A stretch of 64,000 bases of DNA from Blastococcus colisei (GCF_006717095.1 NZ_VFQE01000001.1:3286001-3350000); one strand, 5' to 3'. Positions 36,893-46,242 are shown, numbered from the stretch's first letter. Notes: a model not told the origin generated them from the letters alone. Program-made: numbers and translations.

Positions 36893-37235
36893 TGGGTCAG
36901 CATTTCTTGCGCCCTTCGACTGGGTCGCTACCGCCCGTGGGCCCGACTCGCGTCGCCCTCGACACATAACATTGCCCGCCTATGGCGATACCCAGTCAGC
37001 GGCCCTATGCGGGAATCCTCACCGGGCGGGTCTTCCGGGCACGTCTTCCACCACACCGGCCGGGGCGGCTGCTCACTCCGTCGCGCCGACGAGGGGATGC
37101 CGGAGCGGGCGTTCGTCCGCCGCTCAGAGTCTGCCGGGGTGCCGCCGCTGGCCCGACGGTGCGGTTTCGCTGAGCTCAGGTGACCACGTCCCCTGCCATC
37201 ACCCCAGCCCGGCGCGGGAACAGCCCGGCGCCACG
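36893..37235. other. Intergenic, no gene seen
   Basis: About 340 bases between the repeat cluster and the end of the sigC-like gene. No convincing frame or RNA is visible. The 36960-37010 part is less GC-rich and might hold a promoter, but I could not place one. Confidence 0.35.
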
Positions 37236-37775
37236 TCAGCCCAGCGCCGCGTCGTCCGCCGCGTCCAGGGCCGCCATCAGGTCGGTGCGGGCCCGGGCGA
37301 CTCGTGACCGGATGGTGCCAATCGGGCACCCGACCACCTCGGCGGCTTCGGCGTAGGGCAGCCCGAGTAGCTGTGTGAGCACGAACGCCTCCCGCCGGTC
37401 GCGGTCGAGCCGGGCGAGCAGGTCGTCGACGGCGGCCTGCTCGCCGACCCGGTCAGCACCGTCGGACATCTCGATGTCGGCGGCGTCCACCCCGCGCACG
37501 AGGGTCGGCCGCCGGCGGCGGGAGCGGACGGCGTCGGCGCAGACCCGCCGGGCGATGGCGAGCAGCCAGGTGCGCAGCGACGAGCGGCCCTCGAAGCGGT
37601 GCAGCCCGGCGAATGCCCGCAGGTAGGTCTCCTGGGTTAGGTCGTCGGCCGACTGGCGGTCGCCGAGCGCGGCGCACAGTCGCCAGACGTCGGATTGCGT
37701 GGCCCGGACCAGGGTGGCGGCGGCGAGCGGGTCGCCGTCGGCGGCGGCCGTGGCGAACCGTGCCAGCTCGTCCAC
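37236..37775 (-). CDS. sigC: SigC-like ECF sigma factor of the copper cassette
   Basis: This 179-residue ECF sigma factor closely follows the pattern of mycobacterial SigC: SDVWRLCAALGDRQSADDLT in region 2, RSSLRTWLLAIARRVCADAV, and in region 4 LLGLPYAEAAEVVGCPIGTI followed by RSRVARAR. SigC in mycobacteria has been linked to copper acquisition. Here it is divergent from a zinc-finger membrane protein and the copper genes, with only 29 bases between the two starts, so it probably controls them. The ATG at 37775 gives a normal length. Confidence 0.85.
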   Translation of the reverse strand: MDELARFATAAADGDPLAAATLVRATQSDVWRLCAALGDRQSADDLTQETYLRAFAGLHRFEGRSSLRTWLLAIARRVCADAVRSRRRRPTLVRGVDAADIEMSDGADRVGEQAAVDDLLARLDRDRREAFVLTQLLGLPYAEAAEVVGCPIGTIRSRVARARTDLMAALDAADDAALG

Positions 37776-37804
37776 CGGACTCCCTCCATGAGACCGGGAA
37801 CCGG

Positions 37805-38482
37805 ATGGCTCCCCTCGACGACTACTTCACCATGCAGTGTTCCGCGTTCCGCGAGGCGGCCTCGGCGCGTCTCGATGGCGAGGCGCTCGGCATGCCCGAG
37901 TCGGCCCTCGACCGGCACCTGGCCGCCTGTCGGGGCTGCGCCGTCTGGGTGGCCGAGGCTGCGGTGGTGTCCCGCCGCGCGCGTCTGACTTCCGCACCGC
38001 CGGTGCCCGACCTGACCGCGCGGGTGCTCATCGCGTTGCCGAAGGAGCTACCGGGCGTGCGCGCGGCCGCTCGCGTCCGGTTGGTTGGCAGCGCGCTGCG
38101 GCTGGCCCTGGTGGCCGTCGCCGTGGCGCAGGCCGGAGTGGCCTGGCCTGCGCTGCTGAGCGGGACGGCGGCGATGAGCGCGCCGGTGCACATGGCGCAC
38201 GAGACCGGCGCGTGGAACGCCGCGGTCGCCGTTGCGTTCATCGCCGTGGCTGCCCGGCCGCGGTGGGCGGCCGGCTCGCTGCCGTTTCTCGGCGCCTTCA
38301 CCATCTTCCTGCTCGCCACCACGGTGGCCGACCTGGCCGCCGGACACGTGCACCTGGACCGGGCGCTCGTCCACCTGCTGCTGCTGGCGGGGGTCGTGCT
38401 CATCTGCGTCGTGGCGTGGCGCGGACGTCCGCCCCGGCAGCGGTCGGCGCTTGCTGTGGCACGGCGACGGGCGGCCGCGTGA
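37805..38482 (+). CDS. Zinc-finger membrane anti-sigma factor (DUF2275-like)
   Basis: This 225-residue protein has an N-terminal zf-HC2 anti-sigma domain (His and Cys in RHLAACRGCAVW, about residues 38-49, with an upstream Cys at the start of MQCSAF) followed by about four to five membrane helices (100-210). This architecture is used by membrane anti-sigma factors that sequester ECF sigmas until a metal or redox signal arrives. It is divergent from the SigC-like gene and overlaps the copCD gene by four bases (GTGA). An alternative ATG lies at 37832. Confidence 0.8.
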   Translation: MAPLDDYFTMQCSAFREAASARLDGEALGMPESALDRHLAACRGCAVWVAEAAVVSRRARLTSAPPVPDLTARVLIALPKELPGVRAAARVRLVGSALRLALVAVAVAQAGVAWPALLSGTAAMSAPVHMAHETGAWNAAVAVAFIAVAARPRWAAGSLPFLGAFTIFLLATTVADLAAGHVHLDRALVHLLLLAGVVLICVVAWRGRPPRQRSALAVARRRAAA

Positions 38483-40227
38483 CGGGAACCGCCCGGGCAC
38501 GTGCCGTCGGCGTGGCCCTCGTCGGCTGGCTGCTGACCTTCGGTGTCACCGCGGGCCCCGCCGCTGCGCACGCCGAGCTGGTGGCGACCACGCCGGGTGA
38601 GAGCGCGGCGCTCGAGACGGCGCCCGGTGAGGTGACCCTCCGATTCACCGAGGCGGTGTCGCTGGGCGCCGGCTACGCGCGGGTGCTCGACAGCGACGCC
38701 GAGCGGGTCGACACCGGAGCGCCGTCCGTCGACGGGGCCACGGTGACCATTCCGTTGCGCGAGGACCTGTCGGACGACGGCTATCTGGTCACCTATCGGA
38801 TGATCTCGGCCGACTCGCACCCGGTCAGCGGTGCGTTCGGCTTCGTCGTCGGCGACGCCGAGCCGGTCGACCAGGCGCTGGCCGACGCCGACGCCGACAG
38901 CGGCCCGTTCGTCGCCGGGCTGCTCGTGGTCGCCCGCTGGCTGGGGTTCGCCGGGCTCGCGCTGGGGCTCGGCGTCCCGGCGTTCCTGCTGCTGTGCTGG
39001 CCGGCCGGTTGGGGGGTTGCCCGCTTGCGCCGGCTCGCCGCCGCCGGCGCGGCCGCTGTCGCGGCCGGCGGTCTGCTCATGTTCCTGCTGCAGGGGCCGT
39101 ACGCGGCCGGCAGCGGCCTCGGCGCACTCGTCGCGCCGGACCTGCTCGCGGCGACAGCATCTTCCACCTACGGCCTCACCGTGCTGGCCCGCGTCGTGCT
39201 GGCTCTCCTACTGCTCGCCGCGCTCCGGTTCGCGCCACGACGAGCCGCCGTGATCGTCGGCGCCATCCTGGCGCTTGGGTTGATCGCCACCACCGCCGCC
39301 GTCGGGCACCCGGTCGCCGGCGCCATGCCGGTGCTCGCCGTGGTCGTCACCTCTGTGCACGTCGCCGGGATGACCCTGTGGCTGGGCGGGGTGGTCACGC
39401 TGCTGACCGGGCTGCTCCGCCCGGGCGTCACGGCCGGCGAACTGGCAAGAGCGCTGCCACGGTTCTCCCGGCTGGCGTTCGGCTCGGTGGTCGCGCTCGT
39501 CGTCACCGGTGTCGTGCAGACCGTGCGCGAGGTCGGCACACCGACCGCGCTGTTCATTACCACCTACGGCTGGGTGCTGGTGGCCAAGGTCGCGCTCGTC
39601 CTGCTCGTGCTCGGCGCCGCAGGCGTCGCCCGAGTGTGGGTGCAGCAGCACCTGGGCGGGCCCCGGCCCCGCCGCGGCGGCCGGCGGGTCACCGCGCAGG
39701 CCTTCGTCGCAGAGGCCGAGTCACTCCAGGTAGCCGCGCGGGCCCGGGCCGCCGCACAGGCCGACGCCGCAATCGAGGACATCGACCCGTTCCGCCGGTC
39801 GGTGCTGCTGGAGGCGACGGTCGTGGCCGTCGTCCTCGTGCTGTCGGCCGTGCTGGCGGGTACGCCACCGGCGCGCTCGGCGGTCGCCGACCCGGTGGAC
39901 GCCACCCTGGCCCTGGAGGGGGCCGCCGGCACCGAGGGAACCGTCCAGATATCTCTCGTGCCGGCCCAGACGGGGCCGAACACCTTGCACGTCTACCTGT
40001 TCGACGTGAATGGCCGACTGACCCAGCCACAGGACCTCCAGGTGACCCTCACCGAGCCCCAGCAGCAGATTGGTCCGCTCGAGGTCGACCTCGAACCCGT
40101 CGGGCCCGGCCACTACATCGGCGACGGCCTCACCATCCCCACCGCCGGCACCTGGACCCTCGCGGTCACCGTCCGGCTCGACGAGTTCACCGCGACTACC
40201 GCGCGCACCACCTTCCCGGTGCGCTGA
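38479..40227 (+). CDS. copCD: CopC-CopD copper resistance/import fusion protein
   Basis: This 582-residue protein has, in order, a signal peptide (1-32, AAAHA) and a CopC beta-sandwich (about 33-130). The copper-binding mature N-terminal His is seen in AHAELVATTP and a later His in SADSHPVSGAFG. Then come eight or so membrane helices of CopD (about 150-460), including HPVAG and HVAGMTLWLGG, and a C-terminal YtkA/CopC-like extracytoplasmic domain (about 475-582). It binds periplasmic Cu(I)/Cu(II) and moves it through the membrane, supplying copper enzymes. The GTG at 38479 is fixed by the GTGA overlap with the anti-sigma gene. Confidence 0.92.
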   Translation: MTGTARARAVGVALVGWLLTFGVTAGPAAAHAELVATTPGESAALETAPGEVTLRFTEAVSLGAGYARVLDSDAERVDTGAPSVDGATVTIPLREDLSDDGYLVTYRMISADSHPVSGAFGFVVGDAEPVDQALADADADSGPFVAGLLVVARWLGFAGLALGLGVPAFLLLCWPAGWGVARLRRLAAAGAAAVAAGGLLMFLLQGPYAAGSGLGALVAPDLLAATASSTYGLTVLARVVLALLLLAALRFAPRRAAVIVGAILALGLIATTAAVGHPVAGAMPVLAVVVTSVHVAGMTLWLGGVVTLLTGLLRPGVTAGELARALPRFSRLAFGSVVALVVTGVVQTVREVGTPTALFITTYGWVLVAKVALVLLVLGAAGVARVWVQQHLGGPRPRRGGRRVTAQAFVAEAESLQVAARARAAAQADAAIEDIDPFRRSVLLEATVVAVVLVLSAVLAGTPPARSAVADPVDATLALEGAAGTEGTVQISLVPAQTGPNTLHVYLFDVNGRLTQPQDLQVTLTEPQQQIGPLEVDLEPVGPGHYIGDGLTIPTAGTWTLAVTVRLDEFTATTARTTFPVR

Positions 40228-40254
40228 TCCCACACAGAGAAAAGAAGGAGAACC

Positions 40255-40989
40255 GTGTCCCACACGATCCACCGGCTCGCCGTCGTCCTGGCGGCCGTCC
40301 TTACCACCCTTGTGGCGCTCGCCGGCGTCGCCGCCGCGCACGTGGGCGTTTCGTCACCGGACGCGGAACCCGGCGGCTACGGCAAGCTGACCTTCCGGGT
40401 GCCCAGCGAGAGTGACACCGCCAGCACCGTGGGGGTGCGCATCGCCATCCCGGAGGAGGCCGCCATGGCCTCGCTGCGTGCGATGCCGATGCCCGGCTGG
40501 ACGGTGGACATGACCACCACCCGGCTCGATGACCCGCTGGAGGCGCACGGCCAGGAGATCACCGAGTACGTGTCGGTGGTCGAGTTCCGCGCCGAGAACG
40601 AGGGCGTCGGCATCGGTCCCGGCGAGTTCGGCGAATTCGGGTTGTCCGGCGGACCCTTCCCGGACGCGGAGACGCTCAGCTACCCGACGGTGCAGACCTA
40701 CAGCGACGGCAGCGAATCCGCCTGGATCGAGCCGACCGTCGACGGGGCGGAGCCGGAGTCCCCTGCCCCGGTGCTGGCGCTGACCGGCGAGGCCACCGGT
40801 CATGACGCCGACGCGGACGACGCTGCGGACGAGGCCGCCGTGGAGGAGGCGGCCACCAGCAGCGAGGCCGCGGACGGCGGCTCGGCGACGGCCACCACGG
40901 CCCTTGTCGTGGCCATCCTGGGGCTGCTCGCCGGGCTCGGCGGTCTCGCGCTCGGCTGGACGGCGCGTCGCCGCACCGTGTCCTCCTGA
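40255..40989 (+). CDS. ycnI: YcnI-family copper-binding membrane protein (DUF1775)
   Basis: This 244-residue protein has a signal peptide (1-27), a YcnI/DUF1775 domain (about 28-155) and a C-terminal membrane helix (about 212-235) after an acidic linker. The mature N-terminal His (AAAHVGVS) and the Trp in MPGW are the residues that bind Cu(II) in characterised YcnI proteins. It usually works with CopCD, as here, 27 bases downstream. AAGGAG precedes the GTG start. A strong hairpin follows at 41002-41051. Confidence 0.9.
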   Translation: MSHTIHRLAVVLAAVLTTLVALAGVAAAHVGVSSPDAEPGGYGKLTFRVPSESDTASTVGVRIAIPEEAAMASLRAMPMPGWTVDMTTTRLDDPLEAHGQEITEYVSVVEFRAENEGVGIGPGEFGEFGLSGGPFPDAETLSYPTVQTYSDGSESAWIEPTVDGAEPESPAPVLALTGEATGHDADADDAADEAAVEEAATSSEAADGGSATATTALVVAILGLLAGLGGLALGWTARRRTVSS

Positions 40990-41001
40990 TTCGCTCCGCC
41001 C

Positions 41002-41051
41002 GCAGCAGCTGCCGCCTGACTCGCCGTAGGCGGGTCGGCGGCAGCGGCTGC
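41002..41051 (+). terminator. Long terminator hairpin after ycnI
   Basis: Two arms of 15 bases (41002-41016 and 41037-41051) pair with a single mismatch and continue inward as GACTCGCC/GGCGGGTC, leaving a loop of about 3 bases. The total stem is about 24 base pairs. It should end the anti-sigma/copCD/ycnI transcript and lies before a gene-poor stretch. Confidence 0.8.
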
Positions 41052-41657
41052 AGCAGCGCGGGTGTTGACACAACCCCGCCGGGCACGCCAGGCACCGTGA
41101 CGCCGCCGCGACGGCGGGGCTGGATGACCGCTTCGCTGGCATCAGCCTGCCCGAGCATTACCACGCCCGTCCTTTCCCCTCACCGACACCGTCGGCGAGA
41201 CCAACGACCGCGCCATGGAGACCGGTGGCCAACCGCCACTGCTGTTCTTCCAACCAGCTACTGGACCTTGACCTGTCCTCCGGCTTGACCGGCGACCAGG
41301 AGTCCGTGCTCGGGGAGCACCCGACTGTCGAGTCTCGGCCGCTCCACTTCGCCGCCGCCTTGAGGGTCTCGCCGGGCCGGCGCAGCGCCAGGTTCCCTGC
41401 CCGCGGCCGGTGCAACTCGGCCGATTCCTCGCTGCTACTCACCCCGGCCGCTGACTGGCGTCGACCACGACGCGGCGCACAGACTTGCGCACCGTCTCGG
41501 TTGATCCGATGCCACCTTCCGCGCCACCGAGCCGAGCGCGTGGCCTCGAAGCCGGTGGCGTGATTTGCCCGTTTGCTCAGGCCAGACTGAACTGAAGGTT
41601 GGGATTCGGGCGCCGGCTTTCGGTGGGGACCCGACGTGCCGGTCGGATGCTCGCGGC
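41052..41657. other. Gene-poor stretch, possibly degraded DNA
   Basis: No intact gene is visible between the terminator and the thiol-oxidase gene. A short plus-strand piece around 41115-41165 reads LDDRFAGISLPEHYHARP, which looks protein-like but is interrupted. The rest gives only low-quality frames. It may be a decayed insertion. Confidence 0.35.
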
Positions 41658-42443
41658 TCACTCGGTTGCGGCCTGCACGGCGGCGAGCAGCGCTTCGGCG
41701 GTCGGCACGGCCAGCGGTTCGCCGTTTACCAGCACCGTGGGTGTGCCGGTCAGCCCCTCCTGGCTGGCCTGATCGGTCACCCGCGCCACCCAGTCGCCGA
41801 ACCGCAGCTCGCGGATGCCGGTCTCCACGTCGGCGCCCGTGGCACCGGCCTGGGCGGCGAGTGAGACCAGCTCCTGATCGGACAGGCCGGGGCCACCTTC
41901 GGCGGGCTGGTTGGCGAAGAGCAGGTCCGAGAACTCGAGGAACGTCTCGACGCCGGCGGCGTCGGCGACGACCGCGGCCGCGTTGGCAGCCCGGGTCGAG
42001 TAGTCGTCGGCTGAGAGCCGGTCGAGGATGGCCACCGGCCGGTAGCGCACCAGGGCCTCCCCCTCGGCAGCGAGCTGGTCGAGCGCGTCGCCGGCCACTT
42101 CCTCGAAGGCCCGGCAGGCCGGGCAGAGGTAGTCCTCGTAGACGTCGATGGTCACCGGCGCGTCGGCCGGGCCGGTGGCGAAGCCGGCGCCGCCGGTGCC
42201 CTCGGCCACGGTGGCCGGCGTGGCGGCATCAGCGGTGTCGGTGCGCGCCGACTGCACGATGATCGCGACCACCACGATGACCGCGACGATGGCGGCGACC
42301 ACGGACCCGGTGACCAGCCGGGCGCGGCGCTTGCGCGCCTGCTCCTGGCGCGCCTTCTCCGCGGCCCGCTTGGTCGCGATGCGGTCCCGGGCGGCCGGTC
42401 GGCCGCCCGGGCGGCCGGTCGTGCGGTCAGATGCGGACGGCAT
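41658..42443 (-). CDS. Membrane-anchored DsbA-like thiol:disulfide oxidoreductase
   Basis: This 261-residue protein has a basic N-terminus, one membrane helix (about 46-66) and an extracytoplasmic thioredoxin/DsbA fold with the redox motif CPAC (VYEDYLCPACRAFEE) and the cis-Pro loop GTPTVLVNG. It probably oxidises or reduces cysteines of copper-handling proteins such as SCO1. Its start overlaps the end of the MauE-like gene by 17 bases, so the two are co-expressed, and the MauE-like protein may re-oxidise or reduce it. Confidence 0.88.
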   Translation of the reverse strand: MPSASDRTTGRPGGRPAARDRIATKRAAEKARQEQARKRRARLVTGSVVAAIVAVIVVVAIIVQSARTDTADAATPATVAEGTGGAGFATGPADAPVTIDVYEDYLCPACRAFEEVAGDALDQLAAEGEALVRYRPVAILDRLSADDYSTRAANAAAVVADAAGVETFLEFSDLLFANQPAEGGPGLSDQELVSLAAQAGATGADVETGIRELRFGDWVARVTDQASQEGLTGTPTVLVNGEPLAVPTAEALLAAVQAATE

Positions 42444-42927
42444 AGCGGTCTCCCGTCGTCGTGTCGTCGGCTGATTCGGCGCGGTCGGCCAGGGCGAGGC
42501 GCGATCGGGGCCACACCGCCAGGACGGCGGCCGGCACCAGCAGAACCAGGTCGCGGACTATTTCGCTGAGGTAGGCGGTCTGCCCGGGGTCGACCTGCCC
42601 GCCGCCACCGAAGCAGCCGCAGTCGATCGTCAGCCCACGTGCCCAAGCGGAGGCGACCGCGGCGACGAACACGCCCAGCAGCACCGCCGAGGCCACGGCC
42701 GCCGCCCGCACGAAGACGCCGAGCAGCAGCAGGACGCCGACGGCGATTTCCAGCGCGGGCAGGCCGAAGGCGACCGGCGCCACGAACGGCTCCGGCAGCA
42801 GCTGGTAAGCCCGCACGGCGCGTTCGGCCGCAGCCGGGTCAGGCAGCTTCAGCCCACCGGCGACCAGCCACACGATGCCAAGCACGGCGCGGCAGCCGGT
42901 GCGCAGCCACGGTCTGATCGTTCGCAT
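42427..42927 (-). CDS. MauE/DoxX-like membrane redox protein
   Basis: This 166-residue protein has four membrane helices and a GLTIDCGCFGG motif before the last helix, the CxC pair typical of MauE-type proteins that pass electrons to periplasmic thioredoxin-fold partners. The N-terminal VLGIVWLVAGGLKLPDP stretch is family-like. It is coupled to the DsbA-like gene downstream. The ATG at 42927 is chosen because the frame further upstream has no protein-like character. Confidence 0.85.
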   Translation of the reverse strand: MRTIRPWLRTGCRAVLGIVWLVAGGLKLPDPAAAERAVRAYQLLPEPFVAPVAFGLPALEIAVGVLLLLGVFVRAAAVASAVLLGVFVAAVASAWARGLTIDCGCFGGGGQVDPGQTAYLSEIVRDLVLLVPAAVLAVWPRSRLALADRAESADDTTTGDRYAVRI

Positions 42928-43102
42928 ACCTGATTTGTCGTCGTCGCGGCCGGCATGGTTCCGCCGTCGCCGCAAAAGGTGCACCGGAGCGAAGGCCGGC
43001 CCCACCCGCCGCCCAGCTGACACGGCGGTACCGTGATCCGGCGTCCTCCCGGCGGCAACCCTCAGTCGAGGGCGGCCCGCGGGTGACGGAGGCCCAGTTC
43101 CG

Positions 43103-43678
43103 TCAGTCGGTTCCGTCCGCACCGTGGTGCAGGGGCGCGTTAATCGGCTCGACCGGCAGAACGATGTCGACCGCGCCGGCCCGCTCGAAGGTCAGCGTGA
43201 GCGTCACCGTGTCACCGGCGGCCGGCGCCGTCTTCAGCGGCTCGAGCATGAGATGCGCCGCCCCGGAGCGGAACCGGAAGGCGTCGTGCGCTGGCACGAC
43301 CACCTCGTCGAGATCGGTCATGGTGCCCACGCCGTCCTCGGACGTCTCGGTCATCGGCATCACCATCGCCGCGACGTCGCTGGTGACGAAGATGAGCCGA
43401 TCATCGGTGTCGCCGTTGTTGACGATCGTCAGGTACGCCGCGGCCACCGACGGGGACGCCGGCTCACGGACGTACCCGTCGCCGGCGCTGAGCTCTCCCA
43501 AAGTGGCCTGCACGTGCTCGATCGCGCCGCCTGCGGGCGCGGTCGTGGCCGAGGGCGGTGACGACGTCGACGGGGCGCCCACGGGCGGGCCACTGCCGCA
43601 GCCGGCGATCGGCCCGATCAGCGCGAACGCCGCCGCCAGGGTGAGGCGCGACAGGATGGGGTGCGACCGGGAAAACAT
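43103..43678 (-). CDS. PCuAC-type periplasmic copper chaperone (lipoprotein)
   Basis: This 191-residue protein has a lipoprotein signal (IAGCGSG, Cys about 27) and a PCuAC domain. The copper ligands fit the known H/M pattern: MVMPMTETSEDG, then VPAHDAFRF and AHLMLEPL. It should bind Cu(I) outside the membrane and, with SCO1, load the CuA site of cytochrome oxidase. It is divergent from the SCO1 gene with 118 bases between, so both are likely controlled from that spacer. Confidence 0.9.
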   Translation of the reverse strand: MFSRSHPILSRLTLAAAFALIGPIAGCGSGPPVGAPSTSSPPSATTAPAGGAIEHVQATLGELSAGDGYVREPASPSVAAAYLTIVNNGDTDDRLIFVTSDVAAMVMPMTETSEDGVGTMTDLDEVVVPAHDAFRFRSGAAHLMLEPLKTAPAAGDTVTLTLTFERAGAVDIVLPVEPINAPLHHGADGTD

Positions 43679-43796
43679 GGAGGACACGAAGAAGGAGTCG
43701 TGCCCAGACCCAGCGGAATTCCCCCGGTTTCCCCAGAGCCGGAATTTGAACACCATCGGTGGGAACCCGGATCGCGCACCAAGCGACGAAGAGAAC

Positions 43797-44498
43797 ATGC
43801 ACCCATCTCCCGTCGATCGCCCCAGCCGCGCCGTTCGCCGTCGCCGTCGCGGCGACGCGGCGGCGCTCGTCGCGACCGGCCTGCTGCTGGCCGGCTGCGG
43901 CGCCGGCGACACCGCCTCGGCCCCGGCCACGATGAGCACCTTCAATGACAGCTCCGGCTTCCGCGGCACCTCCCTGCCGGAGCCGGTATCACTGACCGAT
44001 GCCGCGGCGACGGCCGTGTTCGACACCGCCGTCGAAGGCACGACGACGCTCGGCGAGCTGCAGCAGGATCGGGTGATGCTGGTCTCCTTTGGCTACACGC
44101 ACTGCCCGGACGTCTGCCCGACCACGATGGCCGACCTGGGCATCGCGCTGCAGCGGGCGCCAGAGCGTGTGCAGGAGCGGACCCAGGTCGTGTTCATCAC
44201 CTCTGACCCCGAACGGGACACGCCTGCGGTGCTGGCCGACTGGCTCGCCCACTTCGACACCGGGCTGGCAGCCCCGTTCGTCGGGCTGACCGCGTCGCCG
44301 GGGCAGGTGACCGCGGTCGCCGAGTCGATGGGCGTCTCGCTGGCCCCGCCCCAGGTCGCCCCGGATGGCACGGTGACCGTCCAGCACGGCGTCCAGACGC
44401 TGGCGTTCGTCGACGGCCGCGCGGGCCTGGTCTGGACCTCCGGCAGCACACCCGACGACTACCGCGCCGACCTGGAACGACTGGTGGACGACGCGTGA
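43797..44498 (+). CDS. SCO1/SenC-family copper chaperone (lipoprotein)
   Basis: This 233-residue protein has a lipoprotein signal (LLAGCGAG), then a thioredoxin-like SCO domain with copper-binding CPDVCP (GYTHCPDVCPTTMADLG) and a distal His (VQHGVQTLAFVD). SCO proteins deliver copper to, or reduce the cysteines of, the CuA centre in cytochrome c oxidase. It starts a plus-strand run of three overlapping genes. GAAGAGAAC precedes the ATG. Confidence 0.92.
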   Translation: MHPSPVDRPSRAVRRRRRGDAAALVATGLLLAGCGAGDTASAPATMSTFNDSSGFRGTSLPEPVSLTDAAATAVFDTAVEGTTTLGELQQDRVMLVSFGYTHCPDVCPTTMADLGIALQRAPERVQERTQVVFITSDPERDTPAVLADWLAHFDTGLAAPFVGLTASPGQVTAVAESMGVSLAPPQVAPDGTVTVQHGVQTLAFVDGRAGLVWTSGSTPDDYRADLERLVDDA

Positions 44499-45001
44499 GC
44501 CGCCGCCCGCGCGCCGCCGCACTGCTCCTCCTCCCCGTCCTGGCCGCGGGCTGCGGCGGTGCCGACACGGCCGCGGCCGGGGATCCGTTACTGCCGCAGG
44601 ACGCCGCCTCCGCCGCCGAGGTAGGGTTGGTCGACGTTCCCGGCCTCGGGGGGGTGCTCGCCGACGGCGAAGGCTTCGTGCTTTACATGTTCCCGCCCGA
44701 CGTCCGCGCGCGGGTCACCTGCACCGGGCCGTGCGCGGGATCGTGGCCGCCGCTGGCCGTGGCCGACGGGGTCATCCCCGCGGGCGGCGACGGGATCGAC
44801 GCCGAGCTGCTGGGCACGCTGCCCGATCCGAACACCGGCGGGCAGATCGTCACCTACGGGGGCTACCCGCTGTACCGCTACGCCGGCGACGTCGATCCCA
44901 GCACCGCGCACGGCCAGGCGCTGCTGCTCAACGGCGCCCCCTGGTACGTGCTCGACGCCTCCGGGCAGCCGCTGACCACCGACCCGAGGGCGACGCCGTG
45001 A
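44495..45001 (+). CDS. Secreted lipoprotein with COG4315-type repeats
   Basis: This 168-residue lipoprotein (AAGCGGA) has two repeats of the type found in COG4315/Lipoprotein_15 proteins: GFVLYMFPPDVRARVTCTGP with CAGSWPPLAV, and GGYPLYRYAGDVDPSTAHGQ. Such proteins are common beside copper and redox genes; their biochemical role is unknown. The start overlaps the SCO1 stop and its own stop overlaps the next gene, both by four bases. Confidence 0.8.
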   Translation: MSRRPRAAALLLLPVLAAGCGGADTAAAGDPLLPQDAASAAEVGLVDVPGLGGVLADGEGFVLYMFPPDVRARVTCTGPCAGSWPPLAVADGVIPAGGDGIDAELLGTLPDPNTGGQIVTYGGYPLYRYAGDVDPSTAHGQALLLNGAPWYVLDASGQPLTTDPRATP

Positions 45002-45729
45002 CCGCCAACCCGGTCCCGCGGGTGGGACGTGGCTCGCTCAGCCGCCGCGGCCTGCTCACCGGCGCCGCAGGCCTGGTCGCTGGCGTGGGCGGCACCCAGG
45101 CGGTACACCTCCTGGTTGACGCCGACGACAACGCCGCAGCGCCACGCCCGCCGTCGCCGGGTGAGGAGCTGATGACCGAGCACGGCGTGCTCAAGAGGAT
45201 CCTGCTGGCCTACCGCGCCGCCGCCGATCAGCTCAACGCTGGCGTCACGCCGCCGGTCGGCGCCGTCGTCGACGCCGCCCGGCTGGTCTACGACTACGTG
45301 GAGAGCTTCCACGAGGGCCTGGAGGAGGCCTACGTCTTCCCACGGGTCCGCGCGGCCCACCCCGACCTTGTCCGCACCCTGCTCATCCAGCACGACCGGG
45401 GCCGGCACCTCACCGCCCGGATCTACCGCGCCGATGACCTCGACCTCACCCGCGCTGATGTCCGCGACCGGCTGCGCACCATGCTCGACCAGTTCGTCCG
45501 CATGTATGAGCCGCACGAGGCATGGGAGGACACCGTCATCTACCCGGCGCTGCGGCGCGGCACCCCGCAGCGCGAGTTGGACCTGCTTGCCGAGCGGTTC
45601 GCCGACCTCGAAAACAGCCACTATGGCGACGCCGCACTTCAGCAGGTACTGGACCGGGTCGCCGGCATCGAGGAACAGTTGGGCGTCGCCGACCTCGCGG
45701 CGTTCACCCCGGACGACAACGGCTCCTGA
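44998..45729 (+). CDS. Exported hemerythrin-domain protein (Tat signal)
   Basis: This 243-residue protein begins with a twin-arginine signal (SRRGLLTGAAGLVAG) and contains a hemerythrin four-helix bundle. The iron ligands are spread as expected: EHGVLKRI, SFHEGLEEAYVFPRV, QHDRGRHLT and EPHEAWEDTVIYP. It may bind O2, NO or peroxide, or store iron, outside the membrane. The GTG at 44998 is set by the four-base overlap. It ends the plus-strand copper run. Confidence 0.85.
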   Translation: MTANPVPRVGRGSLSRRGLLTGAAGLVAGVGGTQAVHLLVDADDNAAAPRPPSPGEELMTEHGVLKRILLAYRAAADQLNAGVTPPVGAVVDAARLVYDYVESFHEGLEEAYVFPRVRAAHPDLVRTLLIQHDRGRHLTARIYRADDLDLTRADVRDRLRTMLDQFVRMYEPHEAWEDTVIYPALRRGTPQRELDLLAERFADLENSHYGDAALQQVLDRVAGIEEQLGVADLAAFTPDDNGS

Positions 45730-46242
45730 CCGCTGTGCCCGGCGGTGCGGCGCTTCGCCGTCTCGTGCGTTGCGCAGCCCGACAGTCCCACCCCGAGCCG
45801 GCCGGGCCCTGGTCACGCCGTCACGTTGACCGGGATGGCGGTGAAGATTGCAAACCCGACGGTGAAGAAAGTCGGCGCTGAGCCGGGAAGTCTCGCCCTG
45901 GCTTCGCCCTGCTCCGGTCATCGGCTCGGGGTCCTTCAACAGGTGGTGCCGAAGCCGAACCTCGTGTGGGAATGGTGGAGGTCAGTGAGGGATCACCGGA
46001 TCCCCGTCCCGGAAGACCCGCGCGAGAAGATGCCCAATGACCGGGGGCTATGCGGGGCACGCGGTTCGGTCCCGCAGGCGGCGACGCTGCAGCAGGCACT
46101 GCCGCGCCGAATGGCTCGAGCCTTCCCTCCCCCGTGGGCAGAGCACTGATTGTCCTACCGCCGTCCGGACGGCTACTCGAAGTTGTGCAGGTTCGTCGGC
46201 CCATCCGTAGCGGTTCGCACCTCGAGCCAGCTCCGTCGTCGG
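45730..46242. other. Intergenic between convergent operons
   Basis: About 510 bases between the hemerythrin gene and the end of the LysM-BTAD gene. I see no gene that is better than the random frames in GC-rich DNA and no strong hairpin. Confidence 0.4.

Noticed and set aside
41158-41661. 167-residue minus-strand frame after ycnI
   Set aside because: Low-complexity Ser/Arg/Gly composition, no ribosome binding site and no motif; better explained as gene-poor or degraded DNA.
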